Shown here in pieces: positions 43,388-53,804 of a DNA stretch of 64,000 nucleotides (the first letter of the stretch is position 1; every line of letters starts with the position of its first letter). Below the pieces are notes generated by a model that was not told the origin of the DNA, ran no database searches, and worked only from the letters and a program-made list of their open reading frames with translations. The translations under genes and the position numbers were made by a program. Source of the stretch: Chromatiaceae bacterium (lineage in GTDB: Bacteria; Pseudomonadota; Gammaproteobacteria; Chromatiales; Chromatiaceae); the NCBI GenBank assembly GCA_024235215.1, contig JACKMU010000001.1:372001-436000 (forward strand), given 5' to 3'.

Positions 43388-44293
43388 ATGGAGGCACTAC
43401 TCCCCGTGGCCACCTCGACAGCAGAGATGAAATCCCAGACAAAGTATCAGAAAACCTTCAGCTTCGAGCTTTTTCCACCCAAGACCGACAGCGGCATGGA
43501 AAAACTCAAAGCTTGTGTAACGAGATTGCAGCGGTTCAGTCCGCTCTATTTTTCTGTCACCTATGGCGCTGGAGGCTCCACTCAGGAGCGTACTTTCGAA
43601 ACCGTCGACTGGCTGCGGCAACAGAGCATAGGCACCGCGCCTCATCTCTCATGCGTCGGTTCCTCGCGAGATCAGATCAAACGTATTCTCGATCGCTACA
43701 GCAGTGAGGGTGTCGAACGGATCGTCGCTTTGCGGGGTGACATGCCATCGGGAATGGGCGGGAGTGGCGGCGGAGATTTTCTCCACGCCAATGATCTGGT
43801 GGCGTTCATTCGTACGGAGACCGGGGAGCACTTCTGTATCGCCGTGGCTGCCTATCCAGAATTTCATCCACAGGCAACGGATGCGCTGACAGACCTGAAA
43901 AATTTCAAGCGTAAGGTCGAAGCGGGGGCGAATGAGGCGATCACCCAATATTTTTACTCCGCCGACGCCTATTTCCACTTCGTCGACAGTTGTGAAAGGA
44001 TGGGCGTGGACCTTCCCATCATTCCCGGTATCATGCCGATTCTGAACTTTACCCAACTGGCACGCTTTTCCGACGCCTGCGGTGCTGAGATACCCCGTTG
44101 GATTCGCCGCCGTATGCAGGCTTACGGTGACGATACCAGCAGCATTCGCGCTTTTGGCATCGAGGTGGTCAGCGAAATGAGTCAACGTTTGCTGGATCAG
44201 GGTGCTCCCGGCCTGCATTTCTACACGATGAACCAATCCAGTGCGGTAGAGCAGATATGGAATAATCTCCACCTATCGGAGATATATTGCTGA
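43388..44293 (+). CDS. metF: 5,10-methylenetetrahydrofolate reductase MetF
   Basis: MetF is an FAD TIM-barrel enzyme that makes 5-methyl-THF for methionine synthesis. The 301-residue protein has FSFELFPPKTDSGMEKL, YFSVTYGAGGSTQERT, ALRGDMPSGMG with the conserved Asp after RG, and the PGIMPILNF motif. The start is uncertain: the first ATG (43388) has GGGAG 14 bases away, and an ATG at 43427 gives a more compact N-terminus. It is probably cotranscribed with ahcY and so indirectly under the SAH riboswitch; that is inference from the 40-bp gap. Confidence 0.95.
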   Translation: MEALLPVATSTAEMKSQTKYQKTFSFELFPPKTDSGMEKLKACVTRLQRFSPLYFSVTYGAGGSTQERTFETVDWLRQQSIGTAPHLSCVGSSRDQIKRILDRYSSEGVERIVALRGDMPSGMGGSGGGDFLHANDLVAFIRTETGEHFCIAVAAYPEFHPQATDALTDLKNFKRKVEAGANEAITQYFYSADAYFHFVDSCERMGVDLPIIPGIMPILNFTQLARFSDACGAEIPRWIRRRMQAYGDDTSSIRAFGIEVVSEMSQRLLDQGAPGLHFYTMNQSSAVEQIWNNLHLSEIYC

Positions 44294-44409
44294 GCGCTTG
44301 GTTAGCGCGCCCCAGCGCGGGGAGTCCTTCGCCCTACCGGTGGGAAATGCAAGTGTGATTCGGGGAATCCCCTGATCATCAACCACCCAGTCTCGCCGAG
44401 TTTATCCAG

Positions 44410-45153
44410 ATGCGTATTCCGCGAATCTTCACCACCCTTCCGCTGCAGGTTGGCAGCGAACTCGAACTGGAGCAGCATTGTGTGCGCCATCTGTTGCAGG
44501 TACTGCGCCTTAAGACCGGCGCTCCACTGATTCTATTCAACGGCGATAGCCGGGACTACTCTGGAAAATTGATCGAATGCGGTCGGAAAATGGTGCGCGT
44601 CGCCATCTCTGACTGCTCGGATACAGAACCGCCGCCGCTTCTGGAGATCAACCTGGGCCTGGGCTTGTCGAAAGGGGAGCGCATGGATTTCGCGATGCAA
44701 AAATCGGTCGAACTTGGCGTCACCAGTATCACTCCGCTGTTTACCGAACATGCGGTGGTACGACTGACAGATGAGCGTGTGGCCAACCGGACGGAACACT
44801 GGAGGCGGGTGGTGACAGCGGCTTGTGAACAGTCCGGGCGGCGACGCCTGCCTGGCGTCAACACCCCGCTCCCGTTGTCGCAATGGCTGGCGGTGGCCGA
44901 CAAACCGGAAGCTTGCGGAATCCTGCTGGATCACCGCGCCTGCCATACCCTTGATCAGATCAACTGTGAAGGTCGGACCATCAACCTGCTGATCGGGCCT
45001 GAGGGTGGGCTCTCTGCAGCGGAGCGCAGAGCAGCGCGGGCTGCCCGCTTTCAACCAGTACAGCTCGGCCCCCGCACCCTGCGCACCGAGACCGCTCCGC
45101 TGGCTGCGATATCTGCGATCCAGATGCTGTGGGGTGACTTTCGCAGGATTTGA
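44410..45153 (+). CDS. rsmE: 16S rRNA (uracil1498-N3)-methyltransferase RsmE
   Basis: RsmE is a SPOUT-class methyltransferase that modifies U1498 of 16S rRNA. The 247-residue protein has an N-terminal PUA-like RNA-binding domain (about 1-70, HLLQVLRLKTGAPLILFNGDSRDY) and the trefoil-knot SPOUT domain with LGLSKGERMDFAMQKSVELGV, AACEQSGRRRLP and the SAM-binding LLIGPEGGLS and LGPRTLRTETA. Length matches E. coli (243). It ends just before a terminator-like hairpin and converges with chpC. Confidence 0.96.
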   Translation: MRIPRIFTTLPLQVGSELELEQHCVRHLLQVLRLKTGAPLILFNGDSRDYSGKLIECGRKMVRVAISDCSDTEPPPLLEINLGLGLSKGERMDFAMQKSVELGVTSITPLFTEHAVVRLTDERVANRTEHWRRVVTAACEQSGRRRLPGVNTPLPLSQWLAVADKPEACGILLDHRACHTLDQINCEGRTINLLIGPEGGLSAAERRAARAARFQPVQLGPRTLRTETAPLAAISAIQMLWGDFRRI

Positions 45154-45196
45154 TCCGATGCTTCCGATCACTGTCGGTTAACTGGAGGTTGTTCTT

Positions 45197-45222
45197 CCAC
45201 TGGACTGGCAGCAGTGGTTTTA
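45197..45222 (+). terminator. Probable rsmE terminator
   Basis: CCACTG (45197-45202) pairs with CAGTGG (45212-45217), followed by TTTTA. The stem is only six base pairs, with a nine-base loop, so strength is uncertain. It lies between the converging rsmE and chpC genes. Confidence 0.5.
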
Positions 45223-45254
45223 CCAACTTTTCAGTGAGCAGCGACTGCACCAGA

Positions 45255-45725
45255 CTATCCCAATATCTGCTGCAGGGAGGCTTCCAGCGCATCCAGGTCC
45301 GGTATCCACGCCTGCTGGTCATTGATACTGACACAATGGCTGAGCAGTGGATGCTGCTGGTTTTCGTTGTCGGTTATCCTGATCGATTGTTCGTTCACGC
45401 TTACCAGGCGGGGAATGGATTGCAGGAGAAGCGCTGTGTACGGCTGCGCTGAGGCAGCGCTGATCGTCTTGCACAGAGCGATACGCGCCCTGTGCCCCGG
45501 CTCATGTATCGGTTCACCCAGCAGCACATCGTAAGAGACCAGGGGCACCGTGAGATGCCGCCATACGATCAACCCGAGCAGCCAGTCTGGTGCTCCTCGG
45601 GGAATCTCATCCGGCTCCCGGTAACCAATCACTTCCGACATCAGCAGATTAGGAATCAGCAGCTGGCCCGCTTGCAGCGGCAATAGCACACCCCGGATTT
45701 CCGCCTTTCTCTCCTTACCGCTCAT
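45255..45725 (-). CDS. chpC: CheW-like protein ChpC of the type IV pilus chemosensory system
   Basis: The 156-residue protein has a CheW domain over most of its length (LLPLQAGQLLIPNLLMSEVIGYREPDEIP, then LLGLIVWRHLTVPLVSYD). CheW proteins couple receptors to the CheA kinase. It overlaps the end of chpA by 4 bp. In Pseudomonas a chpC gene encoding a CheW-like protein follows chpA-chpB, so I assign ChpC by family and position. It could be a second adaptor beside PilI. Confidence 0.8.
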   Translation of the reverse strand: MSGKERKAEIRGVLLPLQAGQLLIPNLLMSEVIGYREPDEIPRGAPDWLLGLIVWRHLTVPLVSYDVLLGEPIHEPGHRARIALCKTISAASAQPYTALLLQSIPRLVSVNEQSIRITDNENQQHPLLSHCVSINDQQAWIPDLDALEASLQQILG

Positions 45726-48700
45726 GGGCTCTCCTCAGCCAGCACCGCATAAATATTGTCCAGCAATTCCGCCTCCTGGTAAGGTTTTCCGAGATAGCGC
45801 TTGACCCCGAGCTCCAGCGCCAACTGCCGGTGCTTATCTCCGGTCCTGGAGGTGATCATGATGATCGGTATCGACTTCAGCTCCTCGGTATTACGCATAT
45901 GGCGAACCAGCTCGTAGCCATCCATGCGTGGCATCTCTATGTCGAGCAGCATCACATCCGGCAACTGCTCCTGCAGCAGCGCCACAGCGTCCACTCCATC
46001 CTTGGCTGTGATCACCTTCATGCCGTTGCGTTCCAGTACGCGTCCAGTCACTTTGCGCACGGTGATCGAGTCGTCAACCACCATGACCACAGTCTGAGAA
46101 GAGGTGCTCATCGCCGCAGCAAGTGCAGGTGGAGCAGAGACGGCACGTGCCACATCCATGCGCACCAGTGCGGTCACATCCAGTATCAACGCGACCCGGC
46201 CATCACCGAGAATCGTGCCCCCGGATATCCAGCGCACCGATCCAATTTGCGGCCCCACAGGTTTTACCACGATCTGGCGATTGCCGATCACGCCATCAAC
46301 CTGCAGTGCAACCCTGTGTTCTCCGGCACGCACCAGTAGCAACGGATACCATTTTTTCTGCTCCGACAAATTAACTGGACCAACGCTCATCAGCGTACCG
46401 AGGTAACGCACCAGATACTCCTGGTCGGCATAATTGAAAACCGCAGAAGCGCTGTTATACAGCGCAAGCAGCTCAGTTTTGCTGACTCTTACCACCCCTT
46501 CAACGCTGATATGTGGTACCGCGTAGATCTCTTCGGCCAGTTCGACCAACAGCGCATCGGCTATCGCCAACGTCAACGGCAGACGGATGGTGAAAGTACT
46601 CCCCTTACCGCGCGTGGAAGCTATGTCGAGTGATCCCCCAAGATTTTTCACCTCTTTGATCACCACATCCAGCCCAACTCCACGGCCCGATATCTGGGTG
46701 ACCTCCTTCTTGGTACTGAAACCATGCTCCAGTACAAACTGGATCACATCACTCTCCGGCACCTCAACAGCGGCATCCAGCAGACCCGACTCGATCGCCT
46801 GTCTGCGTATCGCATCTGTATCCAGACCGGCACCATCATCAGTGATACTCACAACGATATCGTTGCCTTCCCTTATCAAGTCCAGTGAGATGGTTCCGGC
46901 ATCGCTCTTGCCCAGTGCCCGCCGCCGCTCCGGGCTCTCGATGCCATGGGAGAGCGCGTTTCGCAAGATATGTTCGAGCGGGCCGATCATGCGATCCAGG
47001 ATGCCACGGTCCAGCCCCCCCTCTGCACCCTTGACACGTAGCTCAGCCTGCTTGTCGAGTGATGCAGCCGTCTGGCGCACTACCCGCTGCAAGCGCGGGA
47101 CCAGCTGAGCGAAAGGCACCATACGGGTATAGAGCAGACCATCCTGCAGATCAGTTGCCACTCTGGCCTGCTGCAGTAAAAGTGTTTCCGTCTCTTTATT
47201 GAGATCCTCGAGATAACCGTTGATATTGGTCAGGTCATTTACCGTTTCCAACAGACTGCGTGAGAGTTGCTGAATGGTGGAGAAACGGTCCAGTTCAAGC
47301 GGGTCGAACGCCGTCTCCGGCCTATCCCGCTCATCCTTGTCCCGCTCGTAGCGAAACAGAATCTGCGCCTCTGTCTCCATATCCAGACTACGCAACTGGC
47401 TACGCAATCTGTCGACTGTCTGCTCCAGCTCTTTCAGGTTGAAACCCAACGTGTTGTTTTGCTGCTCGAGCCGGGCACGATAGATACTGACCTCACCAGC
47501 ATTGTTCACCAGCTTGTCCATCAGGTCTGCCGGAACCCTGAGCAGCTCACGCCGGCCGCGTGGCGCCTTCTTTTCTGCCACCAGCTTCTCCGGCATCGCG
47601 CTGTAGGCTGTCTGTGGACGAGCCACCTCCTCCGGCTCAGCATCAGCCGGTTCTGAAGGCACCGCTGGCGCCGGCTTATCCCGCTTTTTGGATCGCTTCC
47701 TGGTGCTCTCTTCCACTCCGGAGAGGCGTTCCAGTTGCTGCATCAGATCGTCACACCGGCGCACGCGTGGAGCGACAGCCAGATCTTCGATCTGTTCGGC
47801 CAGTCGATCGGAGATACGCTGTGCCAACTGCATGATCTCCGCCAGCCTCTCCGGCCGCTGCTGATCGATTCCCGAGAGCAGCGTCTCAAAGGCGTGGCTC
47901 AGATCTCCCATCGTGGGAATGCCGGCAAGACGCGCTCCCCCCTTGAGCGTATGGAGGGTACGTTGCAAATCGTTCAAGGGCGCTGATCCCTGGGGATTCT
48001 CCCGCCACTCCGACAACGACTGCTCCAGTGACTCCAGCAACTCCCGAGCCTCCTCGCTGAACAGTTCGATGAGATCTCCATCTCCCTCGACCTGGTCGAA
48101 TTCTTGCGTGTCTGAAGGTGATGCTGGAGCCCTCTTTTGCGTCGTGGCTATTGGCTGGAGCAACTCCTCCACAACCTCCGGCTCCGGTGCCAGGTCGGAC
48201 AAGCGCTCCTTTTCCTCTTCGATCACCACAACCGAAGCCTCTGCTTGCACCTGCTCCAGTTCTTTCTGCAGCTCTTGCGCAGCAACGGTTGCCTGTACCT
48301 GGTGCGTCTCCTCCTTGATGCGGTCCAGCAGCATCCGCCAGTCCGGTAGCGGCGCATCGCTCTTGTTGATCGCATCGACCAGAGAAGAGAAGCAGGTACC
48401 ACACTCCTCGATAAGGCCCAACAAAGACGGATCAGCCACCTTTATTTCAGCTGCGATCAGCTGCTTGATGTGGTTCTCCAGCGCTGTGCTCAGCAGCGCG
48501 ATGGGCTCGACTCCGACCATTTCGGCACTACCATGCAGTGTATGCAGTGCGCGCGTGATGTTGGCCCCTCCCAAAATGCAGTTATCCGCGTCGCGTCGAC
48601 AATCACTGACAAAACTATCCAGTTCGCCAATATGTTCACGTGTCTCCGGAATATAGATATCTGCGAGATCGGAATCTATTCTGATCAATTCGCCGCTTGC

Positions 48701-51052
48701 AAGCACCGGTTTCGAGTCCAGCACAACGGACATATCTTGCTGCTCGTCAGTGAGAGGTGGTTCGGCTGTCAACCCAACCGCTGCACCCTCTGCTGGAGCG
48801 CTCTGCGCAAGGTGTCCGGCATCGGCAAGCTGAAAAGCCCGTGTAATGATCGGCTCTGTCTTTGCGATGACTCCCGCAACGCTGGTGCCCTGGCTCTCCA
48901 GCAGATCCGGTAACAGCTGCAAACTCTGCCGCAGCAATGCCAGCAAATCGTCTGAGATGGCGACCGTTTCATCTATCACCCGGTTTAGCAGGTTCTCTAT
49001 TGCCCAGGCAAAATCACCGATGGCCGTCGCCCCCACCAGGCGCCCACTCCCCTTGAGTGTGTGAAACGAACGACGGATCGTGGTGAGTGCTTCACTATCT
49101 TCCGTATCACTGCACCAGCGTGGCAGATAACTCTGAATCGTCCTCAGCTCCTCGGCAGCCTCCTCCATGAATATTTCAAGGATCTCCGGGTCAACCAGCT
49201 CCTGTTCGATGGACGGTGCAACAACAGGCTCGGACTTCTCGTGTTCATCTTCCGGTTTGGGTTCGAGCATCAACTGCTCCGATTCCACAACCTTCCCGGC
49301 TCCTGCTTCACTCTCCTCTGACCGAACGACTTCCGTCTCCAACGTACCGCTGGAGAACGCCTGGGGATATCCCAGCGCAAGCAACGACTCTTCGGCGATC
49401 TGCAGGATCTCGGGCTGTACACCACGACCCTCGGTTATCCCCTCCATGAAGTACTCTACCGATGTCAGTGCATCGGCAAATCGGTTGAGATCCTCGGCGG
49501 GGGGAAGTTCGACCCCTTTCAGCAGCGCTTTTTGCACATAGTCGGAGAGGCCATCGAGCAGGCGAGCCGCCCGCTCCTGGTTCAAGATGGTGAATGCGCC
49601 AGCGACCCGCTTGAACTGACCAGGTGCCTTCTTCAACAGTTCCGGTTCGGAGGGGGTTGCAATGAAGTTGACGATCGCTTCGCGAATTTTCGCCATCTCC
49701 ACTTCAGCTTCTTGCAGAACCGAGTCGGTCAGTCTCTCGAACTCCCCCTGGGGTAGTTGCAGCGTACCACTGGCCGCTTGAACAATAGCCGCCTCTGATT
49801 TGCGCCGAACCGAGGCAAGATTTTCGAGAGAGGTTTCTATGAAGAGAATATCCCCAGCCAGCGACATGAGCATCTGCTCATCTGCCCCGGACGCCAGGCC
49901 ATCCAGAGCCTGGAGCTTGTCAGCCTGTTGCTTGAGCCGCTCCCGTAACGCCCCCTGACCGATCATGCCCAGTGTATCCGCTACTTTTCTCAGCGGCGCC
50001 TCCAACTCCCGCAGCCTGGTACTATCGTTTTCAGCGGTACGTATGAAAAGATCGAGACCGTCTTTTATCCGGGTGAGATCGGCGCCGATCGCTGTGCGCA
50101 GCGAAACCAGCAGATCTTTGTCAAGCGCTCGCAGAGAGGCGCGCTCCTGGTCCATCTCCTCCTTGCTGAAGATCAACTGCTGCAGGCCAAAGGTCTGGCG
50201 GATCTCCTCGAGCAGCTGGTTGTTAGAGTCTGAACTGGCGACATAGTAGAGAAAGCTCTTGAGCAACTCCCTGGTCGGTGCGGCTGCCGCCTCTCCCTCA
50301 CCGACATCGATAATGCGTTTGATCTCACGATCGAGTTTACCGAACAGCTCCTTGAACGCGAACCCGGGTTTGCTCCCCCGCTCTTCACGCAATCCTACGG
50401 TAACCGCCCATCCCACCTTGAAAAGACGCCGTACCTTGTCGGTACCCGCCTGCCGGGAGAGCTCTGAAAGCACCGACCCGATGGTTTTCAGCCCATCATC
50501 CACATCGGTATTTCGATACCACTTGATCAGGCCTTGGTGATAACTGACCCGTAGCTGACGCGCCAGCTCCTGCAGCATGGGATTGGGATCACCTTCTATC
50601 CGTTCCGATCCCAGGATCCGCTCAAGCTCCGGCGCAAAGAGTGCGACTTCGGATAGCAGTGACGCGTCGCGTGCAGCGCGCAACTCATTCAGCATCGGCA
50701 GAATGAGCAGAGGGATATCGCGGGCACCGCGTTCAAGTTTCTCCAGATAGGAGGGCAGGTGCACCAATCCCAGCGTCAGCGCTTCGATGGCAGCACTGCG
50801 CTGACTCACCTTTTCATCACGCAGGGCAATAGCTACCAGCTCCATCTCTTCAACCAGCATCGCAGCGCCATAGAGCTGAATCACCTGGAGTGTTCCACGT
50901 ACCTGATGCAGTCGATCGATACAGCTGTCGATCAAACCTTTGCCTCCGGCACCCTCCGCATACTCTTCTAAAGCACGGCTGGACTCTGTGATCAGCGACT
51001 CCAGCTCAGTCCTGATCCACTTCAGCTTGCTATGATCGTGAGCTTCCCTCAT
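45722..51052 (-). CDS. chpA: Hybrid chemosensory histidine kinase ChpA
   Basis: The 1776-residue CheA-type hybrid kinase controls type IV pili. HPt-like domains have phospho-acceptor candidates at His49 (HQVRG), His664 (HTLKGS), His837 (HTLHGS, Lys replaced by His) and His1034 (HTLKGG), with degenerate HPt-like helical repeats between about 110 and 620. Then come the P3 dimerisation helix (VPADLMDKLVNNAGEVSIYRARLEQ begins it), an ATPase domain (LRNALSHGIESPE; DDGAGLD; GRGVGLDVV), a CheW-like P5 domain, and a C-terminal receiver with VVDDSITVRK and LLDIEMPRMDG. It is shorter than P. aeruginosa ChpA (about 2470 residues). It is followed by chpC with a 4-bp overlap. Confidence 0.95.
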   Translation of the reverse strand: MREAHDHSKLKWIRTELESLITESSRALEEYAEGAGGKGLIDSCIDRLHQVRGTLQVIQLYGAAMLVEEMELVAIALRDEKVSQRSAAIEALTLGLVHLPSYLEKLERGARDIPLLILPMLNELRAARDASLLSEVALFAPELERILGSERIEGDPNPMLQELARQLRVSYHQGLIKWYRNTDVDDGLKTIGSVLSELSRQAGTDKVRRLFKVGWAVTVGLREERGSKPGFAFKELFGKLDREIKRIIDVGEGEAAAAPTRELLKSFLYYVASSDSNNQLLEEIRQTFGLQQLIFSKEEMDQERASLRALDKDLLVSLRTAIGADLTRIKDGLDLFIRTAENDSTRLRELEAPLRKVADTLGMIGQGALRERLKQQADKLQALDGLASGADEQMLMSLAGDILFIETSLENLASVRRKSEAAIVQAASGTLQLPQGEFERLTDSVLQEAEVEMAKIREAIVNFIATPSEPELLKKAPGQFKRVAGAFTILNQERAARLLDGLSDYVQKALLKGVELPPAEDLNRFADALTSVEYFMEGITEGRGVQPEILQIAEESLLALGYPQAFSSGTLETEVVRSEESEAGAGKVVESEQLMLEPKPEDEHEKSEPVVAPSIEQELVDPEILEIFMEEAAEELRTIQSYLPRWCSDTEDSEALTTIRRSFHTLKGSGRLVGATAIGDFAWAIENLLNRVIDETVAISDDLLALLRQSLQLLPDLLESQGTSVAGVIAKTEPIITRAFQLADAGHLAQSAPAEGAAVGLTAEPPLTDEQQDMSVVLDSKPVLASGELIRIDSDLADIYIPETREHIGELDSFVSDCRRDADNCILGGANITRALHTLHGSAEMVGVEPIALLSTALENHIKQLIAAEIKVADPSLLGLIEECGTCFSSLVDAINKSDAPLPDWRMLLDRIKEETHQVQATVAAQELQKELEQVQAEASVVVIEEEKERLSDLAPEPEVVEELLQPIATTQKRAPASPSDTQEFDQVEGDGDLIELFSEEARELLESLEQSLSEWRENPQGSAPLNDLQRTLHTLKGGARLAGIPTMGDLSHAFETLLSGIDQQRPERLAEIMQLAQRISDRLAEQIEDLAVAPRVRRCDDLMQQLERLSGVEESTRKRSKKRDKPAPAVPSEPADAEPEEVARPQTAYSAMPEKLVAEKKAPRGRRELLRVPADLMDKLVNNAGEVSIYRARLEQQNNTLGFNLKELEQTVDRLRSQLRSLDMETEAQILFRYERDKDERDRPETAFDPLELDRFSTIQQLSRSLLETVNDLTNINGYLEDLNKETETLLLQQARVATDLQDGLLYTRMVPFAQLVPRLQRVVRQTAASLDKQAELRVKGAEGGLDRGILDRMIGPLEHILRNALSHGIESPERRRALGKSDAGTISLDLIREGNDIVVSITDDGAGLDTDAIRRQAIESGLLDAAVEVPESDVIQFVLEHGFSTKKEVTQISGRGVGLDVVIKEVKNLGGSLDIASTRGKGSTFTIRLPLTLAIADALLVELAEEIYAVPHISVEGVVRVSKTELLALYNSASAVFNYADQEYLVRYLGTLMSVGPVNLSEQKKWYPLLLVRAGEHRVALQVDGVIGNRQIVVKPVGPQIGSVRWISGGTILGDGRVALILDVTALVRMDVARAVSAPPALAAAMSTSSQTVVMVVDDSITVRKVTGRVLERNGMKVITAKDGVDAVALLQEQLPDVMLLDIEMPRMDGYELVRHMRNTEELKSIPIIMITSRTGDKHRQLALELGVKRYLGKPYQEAELLDNIYAVLAEESP

Positions 51053-51126
51053 TGCGGGTCTTCAACTCCTTAACGGTGACGTTGAGACAAACATCATTTC
51101 GAATGGCGGCTAAGCCGGTGCCCGCG

Positions 51127-53163
51127 TCATTTAGGCAGACGGAAACCAGATACCGATTGTTGAAGCTCTTCGGCCAGGTCCGCCAGCACGCCGATGGAAG
51201 TTGCGGTCTGACTGGTGCTGTCTGACGTCTGCGTGGTAATTTCGCGGATCACACCCATGGTCTGGTCGATGCGCCCGGCCGAGTCGGACTGCTTCTGGGC
51301 CGAGACCGCTACCGCACTGATTCTTTCAGAGATGTGTTGGGAGACATTCTCGATCTCTTTCAAAGCCTCACCTGCATCTTCCGACAGCTTGGCACCATAG
51401 ACCACATCGCGGGTGGTGTTCTCCATCGAACTCACCGCCTCATTGGTATCGGCACGAATCGTTTTAACCAACGCTTCGATCTGCTTGGTGGCGTTACTCG
51501 AACGTTCCGCCAACCGCTGCACCTCATCGGCCACCACTGCGAAACCTCTACCCGCCTCTCCAGCCATCGCCGCCTGCATCGCGGCGTTCAACGCCAGAAT
51601 GTTGGTCTGGTCGGCGATGTCATCGATCAGCTCTACGATGTCGCCGATCTCTTGCGAACTCTCACCCAGACGCTTGATCCGTTTCGAAGTCTCCTGGATC
51701 TGTTCCCTGATGGTATCCATTCCCTGGATGGTATGGCGCACGGTGCTTGCACCTTTGGCCGCGATCTCAACCGAGCGACGAGCGATCTCCGCCGACTCTG
51801 TGGCGTCCGAAGCCATCTGATCCATGGCCAGCGCCATCTCCTTAATCGAATAAGTGGTGGAGACCAGCTGTTCCGCCTGATGGTCACTCGCTTCCGCCAG
51901 GTGCATCGCTGTGGCACGGCTCTCCTGTGCCGAATTGGAAACTTTGATAGAGGTTTGATTGATGGTCGTCACCAGTGACCGCAGCGCCTCGATCGCATAG
52001 TTGATGGAGTCGGCTATGGCGCCCGTCACATCTTCGGTCACTGTGGCAGTAACCGTCAGGTCGCCATCAGCCAAGTCGCCCATCTCATCGAGTAGTCTTA
52101 GAATCGCCTGCTGATTGCGCTCATTTTGCTCTTTGCTGTCAGCCTCCCTGCGTTTCGATCTGTTGATCTGCAGCAGCAATATCAACAGCAGAAACAACAC
52201 GCCAATCAAACCCACCGCTGCCACCATGAACGGACCGGCCCTGACACCAACGATAGTGAGTCGGCCTGGCCCTCTCTCATAGGCATCGATGAGACTGGTT
52301 GTCGCACTGTCGACCAACCTTGCACGCTCACTGACCTGGCGGGTTGCCTGCAGCGTCGGTGAAACTCCCGGTCCGTTCTCGATCAGCTGGGCGGCGGCTT
52401 CATAGATAGACTGAAAAACGTCCGCGAACACGGTCAGTCTCTGCAGTGCGGCACTTTTCTGGACCGATTCAGCCACTTGTGCTGAGTTCGCCCCGATGAG
52501 ACTGCGGAGCAGTTGTCCCAACCGCTCATGATCGCGAACGAGTTGCTCGCTGATCCCCTCATCAGCCTGCCGGTCGCGCAGCAGATCCGCACCGCTATTG
52601 GCAATGCGTTCACTGAGCAGCAACAGCTCTGATGCCAGTGCGGTGCTTCCCGGATCAGCGCCACTCTCGATCAGTTTGGCTAGTGGTCCCCGGAGCTGGG
52701 AAAGTGAACTCTCGATTCTGGCGACATTGCCGCGCACGGCACTGACCGCCTGCTGATTGGCAAGAATGTCATCCGCGTTCTGTCTCAGCTGTGTCCAGAC
52801 GTTAGCCAGCGCCGTCAACTGGAGTGCGGCCCCTGCGGGTGACGCTGGCAGCCCCTGCGCTGGCACACCCTCCCGCAGCTCACCCAGCAGCCGCTCGAAT
52901 TCATCCCGCGAAGAACGCAGCTCGGTAAACGCCGTCGCCTCTCCCGAACTGGCGGCCAACGCACTCTTTTCGATGCGCTGGAATAGACGTTGTTGGGCTT
53001 CCACACGCGCTAGATACTGCTCCTCATAACCGGTCTGTCTGGCAATATGCACAAGCAATACCGCCAACACTCCGAGAGAGAGCAGCAGGCCAAAGGACAG
53101 GATAAGGAACTGGGTATTGGAAACGGTTTTGCTGCCGGCTCCGTGTGCAGACGGTTTGTTCAT
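51127..53163 (-). CDS. pilJ: Methyl-accepting chemoreceptor PilJ
   Basis: PilJ is the dedicated receptor of the Pil-Chp system. The 678-residue protein has an N-terminal membrane segment (about 17-43), a helical periplasmic region with two PilJ-type sensor modules (about 45-305), and a second membrane segment (about 316-335, MVAAVGLIGVLFLLLILLLQI). A HAMP-like region and a long MCP signalling domain follow. The hairpin tip is intact (GEAGRGFAVVADEVQRLAERS). No pilK methyltransferase or chpB methylesterase gene is nearby, so whether it is adapted by methylation is open. Confidence 0.95.
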   Translation of the reverse strand: MNKPSAHGAGSKTVSNTQFLILSFGLLLSLGVLAVLLVHIARQTGYEEQYLARVEAQQRLFQRIEKSALAASSGEATAFTELRSSRDEFERLLGELREGVPAQGLPASPAGAALQLTALANVWTQLRQNADDILANQQAVSAVRGNVARIESSLSQLRGPLAKLIESGADPGSTALASELLLLSERIANSGADLLRDRQADEGISEQLVRDHERLGQLLRSLIGANSAQVAESVQKSAALQRLTVFADVFQSIYEAAAQLIENGPGVSPTLQATRQVSERARLVDSATTSLIDAYERGPGRLTIVGVRAGPFMVAAVGLIGVLFLLLILLLQINRSKRREADSKEQNERNQQAILRLLDEMGDLADGDLTVTATVTEDVTGAIADSINYAIEALRSLVTTINQTSIKVSNSAQESRATAMHLAEASDHQAEQLVSTTYSIKEMALAMDQMASDATESAEIARRSVEIAAKGASTVRHTIQGMDTIREQIQETSKRIKRLGESSQEIGDIVELIDDIADQTNILALNAAMQAAMAGEAGRGFAVVADEVQRLAERSSNATKQIEALVKTIRADTNEAVSSMENTTRDVVYGAKLSEDAGEALKEIENVSQHISERISAVAVSAQKQSDSAGRIDQTMGVIREITTQTSDSTSQTATSIGVLADLAEELQQSVSGFRLPK

Positions 53164-53249
53164 TTCAGATATTCCCCCCAGCGGGCTTGGTATCGTATTT
53201 GAATCATTGATGTTCTATTCCGGGACTCAGGCCTGATATGCGTTGGAAT

Positions 53250-53804
53250 TCACAGCGAGGCCATCTGGAACTCTTCATCCTCAGCCAGCAGCTGGACATT
53301 AAAGACGGGCCAGATCTCGTTCTCAGCCCGAAATGCGTCACTGGCATATTTTGCCAGCGCTGCAGATGTGAAATCGTTGACTGTGCGCTGTTCCGGTTTG
53401 AAATGGAGGATGCCCTGGACACCGCCAACCAACAGTCCGACACGAAATCCTTCCTGATCAATAACCAGTACCCGACTGCGCTTGTTGATGCCGATGGGTT
53501 TACCACCCAGATAGAGTTGAAGATCGGAGATTGGCAATAGGTTGCCACGAATATTGGCGATACCCAGCAACCAATTGCGGGTACCGGGCACCCGGGTAAT
53601 CGAAGAAGGCAGGTTGAGTATCTCTTTGATATCGTTCAGCTGTGCAACTACCGGCGTCGACATCAGATTAAACGCGATTCCGTCCCAGAGCGTCCGGGCC
53701 TTGTCCTGTTGCGGCACTGCTTCATGCCGACTTGTGGCACGCCGCTCCATCTCCCCGAGCTGTGCAATCAGCTCCCGCGGTGATATCGGCTCCTGCTCAG
53801 ACAT
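53250..53804 (-). CDS. pilI: CheW-like adaptor PilI
   Basis: The 184-residue CheW-domain protein links PilJ to ChpA. The fold is seen in VPGTRNWLLGIANIRGNLLPISDLQLYLGG (about 69-98) and the following RVLVIDQEGFRVGLLVGGVQGI. It has a 50-residue N-terminal extension, as in PilI proteins. It overlaps pilH by 8 bp and precedes pilJ. Confidence 0.93.
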   Translation of the reverse strand: MSEQEPISPRELIAQLGEMERRATSRHEAVPQQDKARTLWDGIAFNLMSTPVVAQLNDIKEILNLPSSITRVPGTRNWLLGIANIRGNLLPISDLQLYLGGKPIGINKRSRVLVIDQEGFRVGLLVGGVQGILHFKPEQRTVNDFTSAALAKYASDAFRAENEIWPVFNVQLLAEDEEFQMASL